DNA from: an uncultured Spirochaetaceae bacterium
GTDB lineage: Bacteria > Spirochaetota > Spirochaetia > Sphaerochaetales > Sphaerochaetaceae
Length of the DNA: 64,000 nucleotides
Direction: 5' to 3'
NCBI GenBank assembly: GCA_944390015.1
Contig: CALXOL010000003.1
Coordinates: 62,001 to 126,000, forward strand
Shown here: positions 59,675 to 64,000 of the stretch, one piece after another
Position numbering within the stretch: the stretch's first letter is position 1
Layout: every line of letters starts with the position of its first letter
Made by a program: the position numbers and the translations under genes
Notes under the pieces: model-generated
Seen by the model: the letters and a program-made list of their open reading frames with translations, nothing else
What the model was told of the DNA's origin: nothing
Database searches by the model: none

Positions 59675-61021
59675 TTATCTAACAAGACACGGTTTTTTAG
59701 AATCATAAACCCAGTTTGGGATAAGATACTGCATGTATTCAGCATCGTTCCTATCATGACTGGCCAGTGACTCATAAAGTCTGTTCGCCTCCTCAAGGCG
59801 TGCCCTATTAATATGCACACCAAGCCCCGGAGCATCGGGAAGGATGATCTTTCCCCCTCTTATCTCAGGAGTATCAAGAAGCAGGTTCTGCCCATCCTGC
59901 CAGATCCAGTGCGTATCAAGCGGTGCGATGTTTCCTACAGCAGATGCTCCCACCTGGGCAAAGGCCGCAAGGGTGATATCGAAATGGTTATTCGAATGTA
60001 TTCCCCAGGTCAGGCCCCAAGGCTTTAAAAGCTGCGACATGCGTATGGTCCCATCAAAGCCCCAGAAATGAGGATCTGCGAGTATGATGTCACAGGCAGA
60101 TTCTATCACCGTATGATAAAGCTGTCTCCAGTTCGTCGCAATCATGTTGGTTGCCACTGGGAGGTTTGTCGCATTCTTGAACTCCCTCATTATCTCACGG
60201 CCTGAAAATCCGTCCTCCGGGCCACACGGATCCTCGACATATGTGACAAGCCCCTTCATCTCACGAGCCAGCTCAATCGCCTCTGAAAGCGACCATGCAC
60301 CGTTTGGATCGATGTTTATACGTGCCTCAGGGAAGGCCTTCCTCAAGGCCTTGAGAGCCTCAAGCTCCTCTTTTCCGCTTAAAACTCCTCCTTTGAGTTT
60401 GAAGTTCGTTACCCCGTACTTCTCTTTGACTGCCGCGGCCTCCTCGACTATCCTCTCAGGAGTGAGAATAGTCTCTCTTCGTAAGCGGAACCATGGATCA
60501 GAGGAAGATGACTCATCGATGTATTTTAATGGGGCACCCTCGGCCTTGGCCTTATCGGAGACATAGAATAGATATCCCAGAATCTCAACCTCATCCCGTT
60601 GCTTGCCCTCCCCTAAGAGCTCCGCCATAGGAAGGCCAAGGAACTGCCCGAAAAGATCGAGGAGCGCACACTCCAGAGCCCACTCGGTCTTAACAACGAA
60701 TTTCAGCTTGCTTATATCAAGCGTCTGTAAATCATCCCCGCCATTCCTCGTATTATCGTAGAGGGCATGGACATCCTGAAGGATGTGCCTGTAGGCTCCA
60801 ATCTGCCTTCCCTCTACGAGAGGAATGAGGTTTTTCAGGAATGAGAGGGCATAGTCCCCTCCGTGTATCTCCCCTATCCCCTCATGCCCCGTGCTGTCGG
60901 TAAGAATGACAATGTTCCTGGTAAATACGGGAGCATGAGCTCCAGAAAGGGTCATCAGCATGCTGTCGTATCCTGCGACAGGGATGACCTCCATCTTGGT
61001 TATGATAGGAGTATCAGACAT
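59675..61021 (-). CDS. gudD: Glucarate dehydratase (enolase superfamily), copy 1
   Basis: This 448-residue enzyme dehydrates D-glucarate to 5-keto-4-deoxyglucarate. It has the lysine pair in NFKLKGG, metal ligands in NIDPNGAWSL, EDPCGPEDG and ATNMIATNW, and the catalytic histidine in [12 protein letters not shown]. It starts 6 bases after the stop of the paralogous copy. A 108-base gap with a possible promoter (TTGACA on the reverse strand, 59615-59620) separates it from the aldolase gene. Confidence 0.88.
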   Translation of the reverse strand: MSDTPIITKMEVIPVAGYDSMLMTLSGAHAPVFTRNIVILTDSTGHEGIGEIHGGDYALSFLKNLIPLVEGRQIGAYRHILQDVHALYDNTRNGGDDLQTLDISKLKFVVKTEWALECALLDLFGQFLGLPMAELLGEGKQRDEVEILGYLFYVSDKAKAEGAPLKYIDESSSSDPWFRLRRETILTPERIVEEAAAVKEKYGVTNFKLKGGVLSGKEELEALKALRKAFPEARINIDPNGAWSLSEAIELAREMKGLVTYVEDPCGPEDGFSGREIMREFKNATNLPVATNMIATNWRQLYHTVIESACDIILADPHFWGFDGTIRMSQLLKPWGLTWGIHSNNHFDITLAAFAQVGASAVGNIAPLDTHWIWQDGQNLLLDTPEIRGGKIILPDAPGLGVHINRARLEEANRLYESLASHDRNDAEYMQYLIPNWVYDSKKPCLVR

Positions 61022-61026
61022 GTTTT

Positions 61027-62355
61027 TTACCTCACCATACAGGGTTTCTTGTTATCGAACTTCCACCCAGGAATCAGATACTGCATACCCTTTGCATCAT
61101 CACGTGCGCCAAGGCAGTTCTTCTCGAAGATCTCAGCCGCCTTCTCGACCTGAGAGCGGTCAACCTCTATACCAAGTCCTGGCTTCGTAGGAAGATCTAT
61201 GCAGCCGTCCTTGATCTGGAGAGGTTCCTTCGTAAGGCGCTCCCTTCCCTCCTGCCAGATCCAGTGCGTGTCGATTCCGTTCATCTTTCCAGGAATTGCG
61301 GCCGCACACTGCACGACCATCGCAAGCGAGATGTCGAAGTGGTTGTTCGAATGGCATCCCCACATGAGACCGAAGTCATTGCAGAGCTGTCCTACCCTGA
61401 CCGATCCCTCCATCGTCCAGAAATGCGGGTCTGCAAGTGGGATATCAACGCTGTTGAGCGCGATACAGTGCGCCATCTGACGCCAGTCGGTATCGATCAT
61501 GTTCGTCGCAGTAGGCATTCCAGAGCCTCTCTTGAACTCGGCCATTATCTCACGGCCGGAGAATCCCTCCTCGGCACCGCATGGGTCCTCACAGTATGCG
61601 AGAACCTTCTTAAGCTCAGGTGCGATTTCAAGTGACTCCTTGAGAGACCAGCACCCGTTAGGATCAAGGTCAACCCTTGCATCGGGGAAATCCCTCTTTA
61701 TCAGCTTTACAGCCTCAAGCTCCTGCCAAGAGGTAAAGACACCACCTTTGAGCTTGAAATCGACAAATCCATATTTCTCATGTGTAGCATGGGCAAGCTT
61801 CAATATCGCCTCGGGGGTCATCGCCTCCTCGTTCCTAAGGCGGTACCACTCGCAATCGGAGTCGGACTCATCCATGTATGGAAGATCGGTCTTCCTCCTG
61901 TCTCCTATATAAAATAGATATGAGAGGAACTGCACCCTCTCCCTCTGGATTCCGTCCCCCATCAATGCTGCGGCTGGTACTCCAAGGAATTTCCCAAGAA
62001 GATCAAGACATGGGGCCTCGATTGCGGTAACTACATGAACTCCCGTCCTGAGGTCGAAAGTCTGAAGTCCCCTCACGTCGTCCTTTATATTGCTGCTAAG
62101 CCACGCCCTGACCTTGTTAAGCGTCTGCTTGTAGTCTGCGAGGCTCGTTCCGATTACCAAGTGCTTGACATCTTCCAAAGCCTTGGCAATCTTCTGCCCT
62201 CCAGGGACCTCTCCAACACCTTCAGCTCCTGTGCTGTCGGTAAGGATTACGACGTTTCTTGTGAAATATGGTGCATGGGCACCGGAAAGATTCAATTCCA
62301 TAGAGTCATGGCCGGCAACCATGAATACTTCCATTTTTGTGATTGTAGGACTCAT
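61027..62355 (-). CDS. Glucarate dehydratase-related enzyme (enolase superfamily), copy 2
   Basis: This 442-residue paralogue of copy 1 keeps the catalytic set: [35 protein letters not shown] and [12 protein letters not shown]. The two copies are clearly related along their length but far from identical, so they may take different acid sugars (glucarate and idarate or galactarate) or form mixed complexes, as GudX does with GudD. The start at 62355 matches the N-terminus of copy 1 ([10 protein letters not shown]) and is well spaced from AGGAGAGG. It heads the operon. Confidence 0.85.
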   Translation of the reverse strand: MSPTITKMEVFMVAGHDSMELNLSGAHAPYFTRNVVILTDSTGAEGVGEVPGGQKIAKALEDVKHLVIGTSLADYKQTLNKVRAWLSSNIKDDVRGLQTFDLRTGVHVVTAIEAPCLDLLGKFLGVPAAALMGDGIQRERVQFLSYLFYIGDRRKTDLPYMDESDSDCEWYRLRNEEAMTPEAILKLAHATHEKYGFVDFKLKGGVFTSWQELEAVKLIKRDFPDARVDLDPNGCWSLKESLEIAPELKKVLAYCEDPCGAEEGFSGREIMAEFKRGSGMPTATNMIDTDWRQMAHCIALNSVDIPLADPHFWTMEGSVRVGQLCNDFGLMWGCHSNNHFDISLAMVVQCAAAIPGKMNGIDTHWIWQEGRERLTKEPLQIKDGCIDLPTKPGLGIEVDRSQVEKAAEIFEKNCLGARDDAKGMQYLIPGWKFDNKKPCMVR

Positions 62356-62861
62356 CATTCCTCTCCTTTTAGATATGCTTAAGATGAGTGTAACACTGCT
62401 TTTTAGAGAAAACAAGAAAAAATATAGGATTTTTATAAAAAACTTTGATTTTTCAAAACTAATTATATTTTTATAAAAGAATTTTTCTCATATATTTGAG
62501 CAAAATATTAATTTAAAGAACAAAATATTCGGATTAAGAACTTATAAAGGGAATATTAACCTTGTCTTTCTTCCTATAAAAAACCAAACATTTGTTGGAG
62601 TTTTATATGAAATATTAATTTTATTTCTTATAATATAAATACTTATTAGTTATTTAGCAGTATCACTGTTATTCTGTCATTAGACAACAATAAAAGAAAA
62701 ATCTAAAAATAGTGCAAGTTTTTATCCTAAATTTCTAATATATCTAATCAAATTATATTTTTTTGTTGACATATTATAAAACTGGTCTTAAAGTTTTAAT
62801 CGAACACTAAAACCTAACCCTTGAGCTAACCATTTGTTCTGGGGACTAAAAGGAGATAAAA
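62356..62861. promoter_or_regulatory. Divergent regulatory region of the glucarate cluster
   Basis: This 506-base AT-rich region has no gene. For the transporter a perfect TTGACA (62766-62771), a 17-base spacer and TAAAGT (62789-62794) give a likely promoter with a start near 62801. On the operon side two identical copies of ATTTTTATAAAA lie at 62429-62440 and 62467-62478, spaced by 38 bases, and may be operators. No clear -10/-35 pair for the operon stands out. Confidence 0.45.
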
Positions 62862-64000
62862 ATGGATCTTTACATCACATTGGCTGTTACAATCGGCATG
62901 ATGGCAATGTTCATCTGGGGTAAGTACGCATATGGACTTATTACAATGACATGCTGTGTCATCCTTGCCGCAACAGGCGTTCTTCCACTTTCAGGAGCCT
63001 TCTCAGGTTTCTGTAATCAGATTGTTGTTCTTATTGCACCGACTCTTGCCCTCAGTGAAGCACTCAAAAGGACAAGCCTCATCGGTTCATTCGGAACTCT
63101 TCTTGATAGAATGAAGGGAACCCACGGAACACTTCTTATCCTCGCATTCTATGCTGTAGGTATCATCATGGCACAGTTCATTCCTACGACAGGAGCTATC
63201 GCCATTCTCATCGTATTCCTTGCAACACTTGGAAATACTGGTGATATCACGACAAAGAGAGTCATGATGCCACTGCTTGGAGTAATGGTTGCCTGGAAGT
63301 TCAGAACTCCAATCGGACTTGGTGCTACTACATTCGCCATGGTAAACGGTTTTGCAGGAGATATCCTTGCTCCAGAGTTCCAGCTTCAGCTTCTCGATCC
63401 GTTCCTCTATGCAATCGTTCCTTCCATCTGTCTTACAGTCTACTGTATCTTCTGCTGGAAGCTTATGCCCAAGGATGACACGGCTATCGATGAGAGTAAG
63501 CTAAAGAAGCAGGCTCAGGTAGAGCTTCTTCCTATGAACAAGCAGTACATCGTATACGGAGTATTCGTAGTTGTCGTAGCTCTCATGCTTTTCAACATCC
63601 TCAACCTCCGCTACCTTGCACCAGCAATCGGAGTCATCATCCTTATCTTCACAGGATGCTTAAAGGTACCAGAGGCTGTTAAGCCAATGACAAGCGACAT
63701 GATCTGGATGATCGCAGGTGTTCTTGCTGTTGCAGATGCACTTTCAAAGTCTGGAGCAAGCGAGCTCATTGGATCTGTCCTCCAGTCAGGACTCGAGCAT
63801 GTAACAAATCCGTACATCATCTGCTTAATCTTCTCTGCAGTAACGGTTATCATGACGACCTTCCTTTCAAATACAGCTACACAGGCTGTTCTTATCCCTA
63901 TCGCAGCATCAATCTGCGCAGCCGCAGGATGGGATCCGAGAGGACTTCTGCTCATCATCGGAACATGTAACTATTTTGCTATCGGATTCCCTTCAGGTTC
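62862..64000 (+). CDS. SLC13/DASS-type anion transporter, 3' end outside the window
   Basis: From the ATG at 62862 (behind AAAGGAGA) the frame stays open to the window end, 379 codons. The product has many helices and segments typical of SLC13/CitMHS-type carriers: FIPTTGAIAILIVFLATLG, MIWMIAGVLAVADALSKSG and TTFLSNTATQAVLIPIA. Such proteins import di- and tricarboxylates with Na+. Its place next to the glucarate genes suggests a sugar-diacid substrate. Confidence 0.82.
   Translation, partial: MDLYITLAVTIGMMAMFIWGKYAYGLITMTCCVILAATGVLPLSGAFSGFCNQIVVLIAPTLALSEALKRTSLIGSFGTLLDRMKGTHGTLLILAFYAVGIIMAQFIPTTGAIAILIVFLATLGNTGDITTKRVMMPLLGVMVAWKFRTPIGLGATTFAMVNGFAGDILAPEFQLQLLDPFLYAIVPSICLTVYCIFCWKLMPKDDTAIDESKLKKQAQVELLPMNKQYIVYGVFVVVVALMLFNILNLRYLAPAIGVIILIFTGCLKVPEAVKPMTSDMIWMIAGVLAVADALSKSGASELIGSVLQSGLEHVTNPYIICLIFSAVTVIMTTFLSNTATQAVLIPIAASICAAAGWDPRGLLLIIGTCNYFAIGFPSG

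Noticed and set aside
1-64000. CRISPR array or rRNA genes
   Set aside because: No regularly spaced identical repeats of CRISPR type and no rRNA-like sequence were seen on either strand.

Overview
The window looks like a chromosomal segment of an anaerobic, probably host-associated spirochaete. A Sphaerochaeta/Treponema-like lineage is my best guess; it is inferred from gene content and protein style, and no marker here settles it. Genes are densely packed, mostly in minus-strand operons joined by 1-8 base overlaps (ATGA, GTGA, TAATG). TAA, TGA and TAG are all used as stops.

Region 1 (1-8.5 kb): the start of one acyl-CoA synthetase and a complete paralogue, each behind the same 17-bp operator. 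Next comes a full phosphate regulon read leftward, pstS-pstC-pstA-pstB-phoU-phoB-phoR, with two Pho-box-like direct repeats at its head. Region 2 (8.5-20 kb): folC, an RqcH/NFACT protein coupled to a membrane protein, then a leftward core operon (yicC, CMP kinase, rpoZ, miaA), a small zinc-ribbon gene, an MFS carrier and a membrane pyrophosphatase whose sequence predicts K+ independence.

Region 3 (20-37 kb): methionine-salvage genes (mtnP, mtnA), an exported FKBP, a flavodiiron protein, and a diaminobutyrate aminotransferase/decarboxylase pair that should make 1,3-diaminopropane. A sodium-linked operon follows (OadB, a tiny OadG-like protein, a double-DUF1538 protein, a tandem P-II protein). 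Then comes a membrane protein joining an XRE-type DNA-binding domain to an extracytoplasmic domain and four C-terminal helices.

Region 4 (37-48 kb) is ammonia assimilation. A leftward operon holds type I glutamine synthetase, an ANTAR RNA-binding regulator and type III glutamine synthetase. A rightward operon holds a three-part glutamate synthase and an asparagine synthase. Both operons, and pyrG after them, carry terminator hairpins between promoter and first gene, so attenuation is likely.

Region 5 (48-55 kb) is accessory: a LysR regulator with a CMD-cupin enzyme, an AT-rich spacer, a RloA/RloB (AbiL-type) defence pair, and a TnpB-family gene split by an in-frame TAG stop with a structured candidate guide RNA at its 3' end, all next to tRNA-Val. 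Region 6 (55-64 kb): trmD fused to a degenerate APH(3')-like kinase domain, then a glucarate catabolism cluster (two glucarate dehydratases, DapA-family aldolase, tartronate semialdehyde reductase, glycerate kinase) and a divergent transporter cut by the window end.

Several genes without a Shine-Dalgarno sequence have a -10 box ending 6-7 bases before their ATG, which suggests leaderless transcripts.
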